From Pedobacter ginsenosidimutans (GTDB lineage: Bacteria > Bacteroidota > Bacteroidia > Sphingobacteriales > Sphingobacteriaceae), in assembly GCF_001442625.1 (NCBI RefSeq), contig NZ_LMZQ01000003.1, positions 186,001 to 250,000 of the forward strand: a stretch of DNA of 64,000 bases, given 5' to 3'. Every line of letters begins with the position of its first letter. Positions within the stretch are counted from its first letter, which is position 1. The translations under genes were made by a program, and so were the position numbers. The notes under the pieces are model-generated. The model was not told the origin of the DNA, ran no database searches, and saw only the letters and a program-made list of their open reading frames with translations. Shown here in pieces: positions 20,101-27,677 of this stretch.

Positions 20101-20304
20101 AACCGAAAATTTTCCGCTACCATTGGTTTGGGTTAAACCTTTATTGGTGCTTTCTAAAATAATAGATACACCCGGAACGCCTTGTTTTGTTTCTTTATCA
20201 ACAACGGTACCATTCACAAGGTTAAATTTCTCTTGCGAAAAAGCACTGGTGCCAATCATTATACACACTACAAGTAATGTATAAAAAAGTATATTTCTTT
20301 TCAT
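17155..20304 (-). CDS. SusC/RagA-family TonB-linked outer-membrane receptor (second pair)
   Basis: 1049 residues. Signal peptide to about residue 23 (TSAFSQ), carboxypeptidase-regulatory-like domain at about 28-108 (VNGTVVDKETKQGVPGVSI), plug from about 110 (VEQLLQGKVPGLNIQNNTG, PLYIIDGVPLD, YGSRGAYGVIIITTKRG), then the 22-strand barrel ending NLGVQLELNTG. The Q-L-L-Q-G-K-V-P-G signature is characteristic of SusC. It is preceded at 21 bp by the DUF5007-like gene and followed by its SusD partner, so it belongs to the long minus-strand operon rather than starting a new one. Confidence 0.96.
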   Translation of the reverse strand: MKRNILFYTLLVVCIMIGTSAFSQEKFNLVNGTVVDKETKQGVPGVSIILESTNKGLTQTNGSGKFSVNVPEGSTLIFKFIGYNTQRVKITNQNNITVTISEDRKELDQIVIVAYQKRSKQTTTGSSVLIQAKEVQDIPVSNVEQLLQGKVPGLNIQNNTGAPGFRGSVQVRGLSSLSISGSGNESFLQPTSPLYIIDGVPLDADKAAEFGFQSQGPGVSPLSLIPQEDIEDIQILKDAQATSMYGSRGAYGVIIITTKRGNSKVPRIRYVSNFFVKTPPKLRETLGGNSERSLKIQQIILNASNVDDIRRISNTSFLADSLNAYWNNSTDWQDVFFQNTYNQSHNLALDGGDPRFNYKANLGYYTEKGVIKNTGYNRYNLNMNMEFKPNDKFRFFGFINGSVGKQNKGNGVGLLQSGVAGNGQVSTLLPPPSFYQASGGVLSALQTLNDNNSRNLRTNVEARYEFIPGLAVSSTLSYDYTSDTESTFTPAAANGQFAKVYDYVGRNFQLYNRNGITYAKSFGEKHNLFVNTFNEIYKQGAQAGITRQERTPNDQLQGPLGYDAYYSRGGGVLSNYKNATIASFAGSVSYDYDKKYVAEFSYRLDGTSSSGLENPYSKNPSIGLRWNFNKENWLADMKWLSYGSLRLTWGQNIVPTGNLQSIYGIYNLNNNFNNNPTIGIDYNIIPNPNLKPTTTSQYNLGFDLGLFNDKISVNFDTYFKKVDNLLFDRLLSNTTGFNKLASNDLGIANYGSEIMITVRPVASKDFDISVSVNGALNRDVLLKLPAEYNGQFIKFDGSGYLQHNVYRVGRNTLSNYLRINQGVYQTDADVPTDPVTGKRYQSNGQFFLGGDPIMKDVNGDYILDGRDYEVTGNSQPLMTGGLSTNIRYKKWGLNVYATYTADRTILNNALADRIAIMRDPYSLKSVVPLNDLNIWTKPGDIAKYPYPYDYKRFDQIQPLRADQTLWQESGTYLKVSNVTLSYMFDKKFIARFGMSSLRIYASTDNLITFSKYTGPNPENVTTLGRDISTGYPVPRTYNLGVQLELNTGN

Positions 20305-20325
20305 AATATTAGCTTTAAATATTGC

Positions 20326-21414
20326 TTATTCGCTGATAAACTTTGGATTTTCTGTTTTGAAGTGGAATACAATTTCCCAATCTCCAGCCTGGTAAATGGC
20401 AAAATCGACCCCGAAATTGGCAATGATGCGGCCCCCACCAAAAGAGCCTCTCGAGTAACTCAACTGCGCTTTCGCTCTCGAACCTCCTGGTGCGTAAAAC
20501 GTTTGGATTTCTACCAATGGAATTGGATAGGCTACATCATACTGAACATACTTATCAGTTTTCTGCATGTTAAAACCATGTATCATTTTGTCCCAAACGG
20601 TTTCGTTAAAGGCAGCCGGATTAATTTCAACCGAATCTTTATTTAATGCTTTAATGCGCAGTGAATGTCCATTCCCACCCTTAAACTGACGGATGTATAC
20701 CACTACATCTTTCTGATCGTTGTTACTGATCAGGTTTTTATTTGTTGTGGCTCCAACCACATTGTTTAAGTATGGGCGGATATAATCTCTTAGCTTTTTA
20801 TCGAAAGGAAATTTAGGATCGGGAGCAGGCAAACCGGTGTAAGCATTAAAATCGTTAGAAGGTTCGTAAGGTCTTTCCCTAAAAGGTCTGATCTGCAGGT
20901 CTCTGATCAAACGCTCCCCACCGGTATTTTTAATCTTCACATCAAAAAAGCGGGTATCCTGAGAAAAGTTTGTACTGTCACTTGGCCTTGGTTTGATTAA
21001 TTGATTGGTAGATGAACCCCAAAGTATAAACTCTCCCGACGAACGTACCTCAAACAAAGCGTGCATTTCTATCTTTCTTTTAGCCTCTATTTCTGCCAGG
21101 CTTTTTTCTAAGCCTGTATATGGAGCGGTAAATACGTAAGTAGGCACTTTCTGAAAAATATCGGTAACCGGTTTACCATCGCCAAAACGTGCATTCACAA
21201 TTTCGAAGGTGATCGGTTGCGTAGAATTATCGCCATTAAAACCTCCCATTAGATTGGTTCTGCCAATAATCGGTTCAAATACTTTGTTGGTGTAGTTTAT
21301 ATTATTACTCAGGTAATCTTTTTCTTCTGGCAGGTTGTACAGTTTTTTGCATCCGCTAAAAGCGATCAATGCAAACAAAACCACAACCATTTCTATTTTT
21401 ACGATTGACTTCAT
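20326..21414 (-). CDS. Lipoprotein resembling DUF5007 family
   Basis: 362 residues from the ATG at 21412-21414 (MKSIVKIEMVVVLFALIAFSGC), a good lipoprotein signal. A frame extension to 21450 would run to within a base of the neighbouring stop codon and is less likely to be the real start. The rest is a beta-rich secreted protein: GGFNGDNSTQPITFEIVNAR near the start, an RPFRERPYEPSNDFN turn, and a late GGGRIIANFGVDFAIYQAGD block. I place it in the DUF5007 group by its pattern and its place after a FAS1 gene, without certainty. No enzyme motif is seen. Confidence 0.72.
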   Translation of the reverse strand: MKSIVKIEMVVVLFALIAFSGCKKLYNLPEEKDYLSNNINYTNKVFEPIIGRTNLMGGFNGDNSTQPITFEIVNARFGDGKPVTDIFQKVPTYVFTAPYTGLEKSLAEIEAKRKIEMHALFEVRSSGEFILWGSSTNQLIKPRPSDSTNFSQDTRFFDVKIKNTGGERLIRDLQIRPFRERPYEPSNDFNAYTGLPAPDPKFPFDKKLRDYIRPYLNNVVGATTNKNLISNNDQKDVVVYIRQFKGGNGHSLRIKALNKDSVEINPAAFNETVWDKMIHGFNMQKTDKYVQYDVAYPIPLVEIQTFYAPGGSRAKAQLSYSRGSFGGGRIIANFGVDFAIYQAGDWEIVFHFKTENPKFISE

Positions 21415-21451
21415 AAGTTTCGTTATTTTATTTTTTCTATGTCCCATCACC

Positions 21452-22561
21452 CTATTTCGATTTGTTTATAGTCCATTCTGCAAGCTGGAAAGTACCCCCG
21501 CTTCTTAACTCAGTAATATTTATACGGTAGTAGAGGTACGCAGTGGTATTGGTACATCTGAAAACTTTTTGCTGATACCTTTCTTCAAAAAAGAAGTTGC
21601 TTACCCGATGTAACTCGGTCCAGTTAACACCATCCTGCGAGCCTTCGTATGTCCAGGCTTTCGGATCTCTTCCATTCTCATCGTTTGCTGAGGTTAAGGT
21701 GTAAACTGACGATACTTCTGGCGTTTTCAGTTTAAACTGCATGGTTAAAAATCCTTGCAGATCACATAAAAACTTGGTGTGGTCGTCTCCATCGATCACT
21801 TTTTTAGAGTTTTCGCCACTGGTTGGTCCTCCGCCGTTTTCACGGTTGGCAGAGAAAGTACCACCCACAGTAACCATTAAGTTTGGTGGGGGTGGGATAA
21901 AAGTTAAGCGGGTAACAAAGCCATCGAAACCGAAAATATGATCAGGACTGATTACATGCACAATACCATTTTTGGTTTTGATGTTATTTGAGGCAGTAGT
22001 ACTTGTAGACCAGTTTCTGACAAATTTGCTCTTTTTGGTATTGCTAAACTGAATCACTTCCGGACCGGCACCCACCTCGCCCGAGGCAGAACCCCTCACC
22101 GATTTGGCGTGCATGGGATAGGCTACTTTAACACTGGTTAAATTAAGTCCATCCTGCAGTTTTAAAGAATCAGAAGGTTTTACGCCCCTGATAATATAAT
22201 AAGATACCATGGTATCCAACTGTATTCCATCAATGTTTGATAAAAACAGGGGGTCTTTGTCCGACTGTTTCCTTAAAGTATTTAAGTTCCTCAAGGCCAG
22301 CTGAAAACTAGGATTGGTTACCGCAAAAAGCGTTACATTGCTATCGGTAAGGGTTTTCTTCAAGCCCATTCTATCAACCGCCACAATTAGTGAGTCGTAT
22401 ACCCCTGGCTTACTTTTTAAATATTCGTAAATGCTTCCGTTATAGGCTACTGCGCTATCTTCTACATCGTAGTAGCCACCATTCTTTTTACAAGCCGAAT
22501 AAATGACGGTGAATAACAAGAGTATTGTTAGCACACCAATATATTTTATAAAATTTTTCAT
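21452..22561 (-). CDS. Lipoprotein with FAS1 and F5/8-type C domains
   Basis: 369 residues from the ATG at 22559-22561 (MKNFIKYIGVLTILLLFTVIYSAC). A seven-codon longer start would overlap the susD stop codon and is not preferred. Residues about 38-210 are fasciclin-like (LTDSNVTLFAVTNPSFQLAL, NGIVHVISPDHIFGFDG). Residues about 228-369 are an F5/8-type C domain with TVGGTFSANRENGGGP, YTLTSANDENGRDPKAW and the end FQLAEWTINKSK, closely like the end of the product of 9129-9974. The domain pair suggests a surface adhesion or glycan-binding subunit working with the SusC/D complex upstream. Confidence 0.85.
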   Translation of the reverse strand: MKNFIKYIGVLTILLLFTVIYSACKKNGGYYDVEDSAVAYNGSIYEYLKSKPGVYDSLIVAVDRMGLKKTLTDSNVTLFAVTNPSFQLALRNLNTLRKQSDKDPLFLSNIDGIQLDTMVSYYIIRGVKPSDSLKLQDGLNLTSVKVAYPMHAKSVRGSASGEVGAGPEVIQFSNTKKSKFVRNWSTSTTASNNIKTKNGIVHVISPDHIFGFDGFVTRLTFIPPPPNLMVTVGGTFSANRENGGGPTSGENSKKVIDGDDHTKFLCDLQGFLTMQFKLKTPEVSSVYTLTSANDENGRDPKAWTYEGSQDGVNWTELHRVSNFFFEERYQQKVFRCTNTTAYLYYRINITELRSGGTFQLAEWTINKSK

Positions 22562-22572
22562 ATCAATATTAT

Positions 22573-24087
22573 TTAGCGCCAATAAGGATTCTGAGTTAAT
22601 AAACTGTTTTGAGAGATCAACCTGCGCGATATTGGCCAGTAGATCCCACCCGAATTGATCAGGTTCATAAATTTGGCATCGTTCTGCTTAATTTTATTGT
22701 ATCTGATTAAGTCGTACCACCTATGCCCTTCTCCCAATAGTTCGCGGTGTCTTTCTTCGAATATCATTTTGATAATATCGTCGCTACTCAGGTTAAAAGA
22801 AAGGGTAGTACCCGGGGTAACCCTTCTGCCCATTACCTGCACTAATTCCAATATAGCACCCTGTTGATCGCCCAAAACAGATAGCGCTTCGGCCCTTAAC
22901 AGTACAATATCTTCTAACCGGGTAAAGATTAATGCACTGGTAAAATACCTGAAGTTTGGATCGGTACCGCCACCCTGAATAACCTTGATTTTACTGAAAA
23001 TTGGATATTTACCATTTAAATTGGTGAAATACCTGTCGAATTTCGATTGGCCCAACGTATCGATAGAGAATCTTTCATCTTTCGGTAAATTGAAATATTT
23101 TAAGATCGAATCTTTTGGCAGATAGATATCAGGAACCGATTTGGTAATGATGGGCTCTGCAAGGGTTAATTCTTCAATATGCCCAGTTGATGAACCATCG
23201 ATATGACCATAATCTGAATTAAAGCCAAACATTTGCCGGTTATTTTTATTGTAGAAAAACCCGTTTGAATTGCTTAAATCAGTTGTTGAGGTATAACCTC
23301 CTCCGCTTCTGCCATAATTATCTTCAACAAATTTGCTGTATTTGGCAACGCTAGCATAATCTGCATTCCAGGCAGCAACGTGCGAAAGCACTGCGTAAGC
23401 CGTAACTTTAGTCGCTAAAGCGCCTCCCCACCTTCCTCCGCCTTCGTTATAATAATCGCCTGGTTGCTGAATATCGTTTCCACTATAAATAAATGGCAGA
23501 TCGGCCGCAGCCCTTAATACTTCCGATTCTACCCAGGCTAAAACCTTGGCCTGTTTTTCTCTGGCTTTATTTTCGAAAACACCTTCGTTTGAAGATATAA
23601 TAAAAGGAACATCACCCCAGATGCGCACCATGTAGAAATAAGCAAAAGCCCTTAAAAACCTGGCTTGGGCAATATCTACTGTCATGTTGTTATCCGAGTA
23701 GCGTTTATCGGTTGCTTTAACATGTGCGATATTTTCCAGAAAAACATTGGCACCATTTACAATGGCATAAAACCTGGTCCAATCAGAAAGCGATTCTACT
23801 ACAGGATAAGATGCATTTAAATTATTGCTGATCACCGCTTTTAAATCCTGTCTTTTCGGGCTTGTAAATTCGCCTGGTCTTACATCGCCATAAATCCAGT
23901 GGCTGTTGTTATCAGAAAGTGCAGCTCTGGTTAAGGCATAAACCCCCAGAATTCCGGCACGGGCATCCTCTACCGTATTCCACATATTTTTTTCGCCCAC
24001 TACCCTGCTCGAGTCGGTTTCCAATGCTTTGTTGCAGCTGGTTAAAGCCACCACAGCAAGCAGAAATGCGTATAATATATTTTTCAT
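22573..24087 (-). CDS. SusD/RagB-family outer-membrane lipoprotein (first pair)
   Basis: 504 residues if started at the ATG at 24085-24087 (MKNILYAFLLAVVALTSC), which gives a clean lipoprotein signal. An 11-codon upstream extension to 24120 has no signal character. SusD features include LRAFAYFYMVRIWGDVPFI, EERHRELLGEGHRWYDLIRY and the C-terminal end YWPISRRLISQNSLLTQNPYW. It follows its susC by 34 bp and is followed by the FAS1/F5-8C gene 11 bp on. It acts as the lid of the import complex; the ligand is not known. Confidence 0.94.
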   Translation of the reverse strand: MKNILYAFLLAVVALTSCNKALETDSSRVVGEKNMWNTVEDARAGILGVYALTRAALSDNNSHWIYGDVRPGEFTSPKRQDLKAVISNNLNASYPVVESLSDWTRFYAIVNGANVFLENIAHVKATDKRYSDNNMTVDIAQARFLRAFAYFYMVRIWGDVPFIISSNEGVFENKAREKQAKVLAWVESEVLRAAADLPFIYSGNDIQQPGDYYNEGGGRWGGALATKVTAYAVLSHVAAWNADYASVAKYSKFVEDNYGRSGGGYTSTTDLSNSNGFFYNKNNRQMFGFNSDYGHIDGSSTGHIEELTLAEPIITKSVPDIYLPKDSILKYFNLPKDERFSIDTLGQSKFDRYFTNLNGKYPIFSKIKVIQGGGTDPNFRYFTSALIFTRLEDIVLLRAEALSVLGDQQGAILELVQVMGRRVTPGTTLSFNLSSDDIIKMIFEERHRELLGEGHRWYDLIRYNKIKQNDAKFMNLINSGGIYWPISRRLISQNSLLTQNPYWR

Positions 24088-24121
24088 GGTTATTGATGTA
24101 TTTTTAGTAGCTATTTCCATA

Positions 24122-27100
24122 TTATAATTCCATTTTAACTCCTAAAGTGTATGTTCTTGGTATCGGTTGTCCGTAGCCGGTATCTACGCCATCATAGCTT
24201 ACCAGTTCCGGATCTTGCCCGGTGTACGGCGTGATGACAAATACATTGCTTACCGCGCCGTAAACGAAGAATTTATTGATCTTTATGTTTCTCTTTTTCA
24301 GCAGATTACCAAGTTCATAGCCTACAGATACTGATCTCAATTTCAAGAACGAGGCGTTTTCCAGGAAAAGATCCTGATCTACACGGTAAGGAATAATGGT
24401 GCTCCATGGATTGTATAGCGGATATTTGCTATAATCGCCACGTTTCTCCCAAAAAGTAATTTCTTTCACCGAGCTTACATCGGTATTACCTTCGCGGTTA
24501 ACAAAATCGAAGCGACTGGCCATTTCCTGATTAATCAGCTTTCTGCCCAGATTGAAATATAAATTGGTGCTCAAACTCCAGTTGCCATAGGTAAAAGCGT
24601 TATCAAAACCACCAGAAAGTGTTGGTAATGAATGCCCTTTTAGTACTTTGTCTTTTTCGTCGATTACATTATCACCATTTTGGTCTTTCCATCTCGGATC
24701 ACCGGCTTTTAATGCCTGTCCGTTATACTTTAACGGCTGACCATTTACTACCGGAACTTGTGCAGTAGAAGTATAAATGCCTTCATTTTCCAACAACCAA
24801 TATTGATCTACAGGTTCGCCAACTCTTAATAACCTGTTTCCGATTATAATTTGATTTAAGCCTCTTGGCAATGCTTTTAAGGTGTTGCTATTATGGTTAA
24901 AATTCAATGAAGAATTCCACGAGAATTTATTTTTGGCCATTACCAATGCGTGTATGGATAAATCGACGCCTGTATTGCTCACATCCATGCCGCTTTCTAT
25001 TGATTGTTTGTAACCATACTCTGCATACGATGGAATGCCAATCAACTGGTTTTTATCGGCCTTGGTGTAAAAATCGACTGAAACATGCAGGCGGTTTTTT
25101 AACATGGCGACATCAGTTCCGACATTTAACTGATCTGAATAAGCCCATGGCACGCCATAACCCACCCAGCCGAACGAATAGGGTCTGGTTAACACACCGA
25201 AGGCATTGTATCCTGGCACGGTTAAATTTCCAGTATAACCAACTGATGCAGTATACTGCGGCCCCTGAGCATAATTATCGTAGGTAAATGTTCTGCCTAA
25301 ACGGCCAACGCTTGCCCTTAAAACTAAATCATCAACTAATCTGGTATCTTTTAGTAATTCGTTTTTAACATTCCATGCCCCTGAAATTACCGGAGAATAA
25401 AACCAGCGTTTGGTTGGCTGTGCGTTAGATGATCCATCTAAACGTAATGTTCCGGATAAGAAGTACTTATCATTATACGAGTAGTTTACTTTACCATAAA
25501 ATGATAACAGGTTATCTTCCGTTTTATCTAAAAAGCGATAGGTAAGTTCTCTGGGAAATGCTTTTGGCACCAGATAATTAGGATTATCATCGCCATTTGG
25601 TAATTTTGGATCAGAATCCAATAAGTTAATTTTGATATAATCATTAGCACCTTTATACGCATAAGCATAGTTATACTTATAAATATCCCACATCATCGAT
25701 TGGCCTAACTCTACATGGAAATCGTGTGCGGTATTAAGCTTGAAATCGTAAGCTGCTTTATTATCAATCATTAACCGTTGGTTAAAACCATAATAGTTTG
25801 AGGCATAGCTATTGCCCTGCAACAAGGTTCTGGCATAAAATATATCCCGGTAACCTTCATTATAATCTACATTAAAAGCCGATGATAATTTAACCTTGCC
25901 CAGTGTAGCCACCAATTTGGCATAACCCTGGATCAGGTTAGTTTTATTATCATCAAAACCTTTGCTGTATTCTTTTAAATAAGTGCCATAATAATCTTTA
26001 TTGGGTGCAGGTGGAGCACTTAGATCGGGAAAGTAATTAATCTGTGCAAACCTATCCCTAAGTGTTCTGTTCCTATCGCGGTTTAAACGGTTACCGTTAA
26101 TCATGGCTGAGAAAAGCAACCACTTAACCGGGCGCATGTTGATGTTGAACATGGCGCTGTAACGGTCTAAGCCTGTACCATCGGCAACACTCTGGCTTTT
26201 GGCATTACCCAACGAAAATCTAAAATTCGCACGATCCGACCCGCCGGTTAAGCCAAAATTTACACCGTATATCAGTGCATTTTTATAGTATAAATCGGTC
26301 CAGTTTGATTTACCACTGTATACATTATTAAGCGAATCGCTTAAATAAACAGGATATTCTTCATCATCAGAATACCTGCCATTGGTGGTATAAATATCAT
26401 AGAACCTTTGCCTGAATTCATTTTCATATTTACCATTAATGGTATTAACCGTTGGTTTTTGCACCATACCGATATATGAATTAAAGCTAATACTCCTCGA
26501 ATTGCCCGAAGCCGCTTTTGAGGTTAACACGATAACACCGTTTACTCCCCTGGGGCCATAAATAGATGATCCTGCCAAATCGCTCAATACCTCTACGGAT
26601 GCAATGTTATTGAGATCAATTCCGGCAAGGAGATTTGTGGCTGGGCCGATTCTGTTAAAATCGTACTGTTGAATATCGAAGGCAAAAGGATGCTCTCCGA
26701 TTAACGGGATTCCATCCAGTACCACCAATGGCTGTACGGCATATACATCCTTCTTTGAAAGCAGTGGCGTAGTAGCACCCCTGATAATCATATTCTGAAC
26801 AGAGCCAGGTTCGCCTGATGGTTCTTGTACGTATAAGCCCGCATAATTTCCTTTCAAACTTTGCTGTAAGGAAATGGCAGGAAACAGTGACAGATCTTTA
26901 ACATCTTTCTGTACACCTCCCGACAATTTACGGTAAATTGTTTTGAGTTTAATTTGTTCTAAACTGTCTTTCCTCAAAGAGTCTTTTGGCGATACATACT
27001 TAATTTTAGTTGTATCCTGCAGAACAAAAAGATTGGTTGTTAGGCCTTTATGATTTTTTTTGCCCGCAGAAAAAACAGGTAAAACGTTTAATGTAAACGC

Positions 27101-27136
27101 GGCAAAAAAGACAAGGCACGCCCATAAGTATCGCAT
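24122..27136 (-). CDS. SusC-like TonB-linked outer-membrane receptor lacking the usual N-terminal beta-sandwich (first pair)
   Basis: 1004 residues. After a signal peptide (to about residue 23, LPVFSAG) there is no carboxypeptidase-regulatory-like domain. Instead about 60 residues of charged linker (SPKDSLRKDSLEQIKLKTIY) lead into the plug: FPAISLQQSLKGNYAGLYVQ replaces the usual LLQGKVAGV, then PLVVLDGIPLIGEHPF and SSIYGPRGVNGVIVLTSKA. The barrel is normal and ends TYTLGVKMEL. It is the first gene of the long minus-strand cluster, with 541 bp of gene-free DNA upstream that carries two LacI-type palindromes and a candidate promoter. Missing the N-terminal extension may alter how it signals or couples to TonB. 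Confidence 0.92.
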   Translation of the reverse strand: MRYLWACLVFFAAFTLNVLPVFSAGKKNHKGLTTNLFVLQDTTKIKYVSPKDSLRKDSLEQIKLKTIYRKLSGGVQKDVKDLSLFPAISLQQSLKGNYAGLYVQEPSGEPGSVQNMIIRGATTPLLSKKDVYAVQPLVVLDGIPLIGEHPFAFDIQQYDFNRIGPATNLLAGIDLNNIASVEVLSDLAGSSIYGPRGVNGVIVLTSKAASGNSRSISFNSYIGMVQKPTVNTINGKYENEFRQRFYDIYTTNGRYSDDEEYPVYLSDSLNNVYSGKSNWTDLYYKNALIYGVNFGLTGGSDRANFRFSLGNAKSQSVADGTGLDRYSAMFNINMRPVKWLLFSAMINGNRLNRDRNRTLRDRFAQINYFPDLSAPPAPNKDYYGTYLKEYSKGFDDNKTNLIQGYAKLVATLGKVKLSSAFNVDYNEGYRDIFYARTLLQGNSYASNYYGFNQRLMIDNKAAYDFKLNTAHDFHVELGQSMMWDIYKYNYAYAYKGANDYIKINLLDSDPKLPNGDDNPNYLVPKAFPRELTYRFLDKTEDNLLSFYGKVNYSYNDKYFLSGTLRLDGSSNAQPTKRWFYSPVISGAWNVKNELLKDTRLVDDLVLRASVGRLGRTFTYDNYAQGPQYTASVGYTGNLTVPGYNAFGVLTRPYSFGWVGYGVPWAYSDQLNVGTDVAMLKNRLHVSVDFYTKADKNQLIGIPSYAEYGYKQSIESGMDVSNTGVDLSIHALVMAKNKFSWNSSLNFNHNSNTLKALPRGLNQIIIGNRLLRVGEPVDQYWLLENEGIYTSTAQVPVVNGQPLKYNGQALKAGDPRWKDQNGDNVIDEKDKVLKGHSLPTLSGGFDNAFTYGNWSLSTNLYFNLGRKLINQEMASRFDFVNREGNTDVSSVKEITFWEKRGDYSKYPLYNPWSTIIPYRVDQDLFLENASFLKLRSVSVGYELGNLLKKRNIKINKFFVYGAVSNVFVITPYTGQDPELVSYDGVDTGYGQPIPRTYTLGVKMEL

Positions 27137-27279
27137 AGTTTAATGGATCTTTAATTGGTAAAAAAATGATTTCTAAAACTTATTTTTTCGGAAACGGCAA
27201 GTTATGTTCTAGTTTAAAGAGACAGGTGCTTCGGTAGTAATAGTTAGGGGTTCTCATAAAATTTAGTATTTGGTTAACT

Positions 27280-27315
27280 CAAATATATATTATACTAAAA
27301 CGTTTTAATAACAAA
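27280..27315 (-). promoter_or_regulatory. Candidate Bacteroidota-type promoter for the first susC
   Basis: On the minus strand a TATATTTG (27287-27280) fits the -7 consensus TAnnTTTG, with TTTG at 27315-27312 as the -33 element. The gap of 24 bp is somewhat longer than usual. The palindrome at 27293-27310 sits between the two elements, as expected for a repressor site. The leader would be about 140 nt. Confidence 0.45.
27293..27310. promoter_or_regulatory. LacI-type palindromic site overlapping the susC promoter
   Basis: TACTAAAACGTTTTAATA: an 18 bp inverted repeat with one mismatched pair and a central CpG, matching the sites at 27513-27532 and 8972-8991. It lies between the candidate -33 and -7 boxes. 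Confidence 0.7.
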
Positions 27316-27512
27316 TTGTCATTTTTATGAAATTTTTATAAAACATCACAATAATATTTAATTCTATTAAAATAATTGTCAACCAGACAGGTAAAAAAGT
27401 AAATATTATCAGAATATCTTAAAAAATTAACATCCTATAAAACAGCCTATAAGGATATTTTTAGCCTGCAATAACAATAAATCGAACAATTTTATGTTGC
27501 TATTTTCTTAAA

Positions 27513-27532
27513 TTACTTAAACGTTTTAGTAA
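27513..27532. promoter_or_regulatory. Distal LacI-type palindromic site
   Basis: TTACTTAAACGTTTTAGTAA: a 20 bp inverted repeat with one mismatch, the best member of the three-site set. It is 221 bp from the promoter-overlapping copy (centre to centre), about 21 helical turns, which would permit looping. Confidence 0.7.
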
Positions 27533-27677
27533 AAACATGAAATATGGATAGTGCAGTGGAGAATTAAACCGACAATAATAGTTTAGCGATGAGGATAGCC
27601 ATTACCGTATTATATCCTATAAGATTAGCTTCAGTACAATAGTATTCTACACCATAAAACAGAAAGTTAAAATCAAT

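Larger units (their letters stand above)
27137..27677. other. 541 bp gene-free control region of the long SusC/D cluster
   Basis: No gene. AT-rich DNA holding a candidate promoter (27280-27315), a palindrome overlapping it (27293-27310) and a second palindrome farther out (27513-27532). The right part also serves as the downstream flank of the SulP gene; no clear terminator for that gene was recognised. Confidence 0.6.

Noticed and set aside
6447..27136. A classical polysaccharide-degrading PUL
   Set aside because: SusC/D pairs are present, but no glycoside hydrolase or lyase is recognisable in the cluster, so the term would overstate the evidence.
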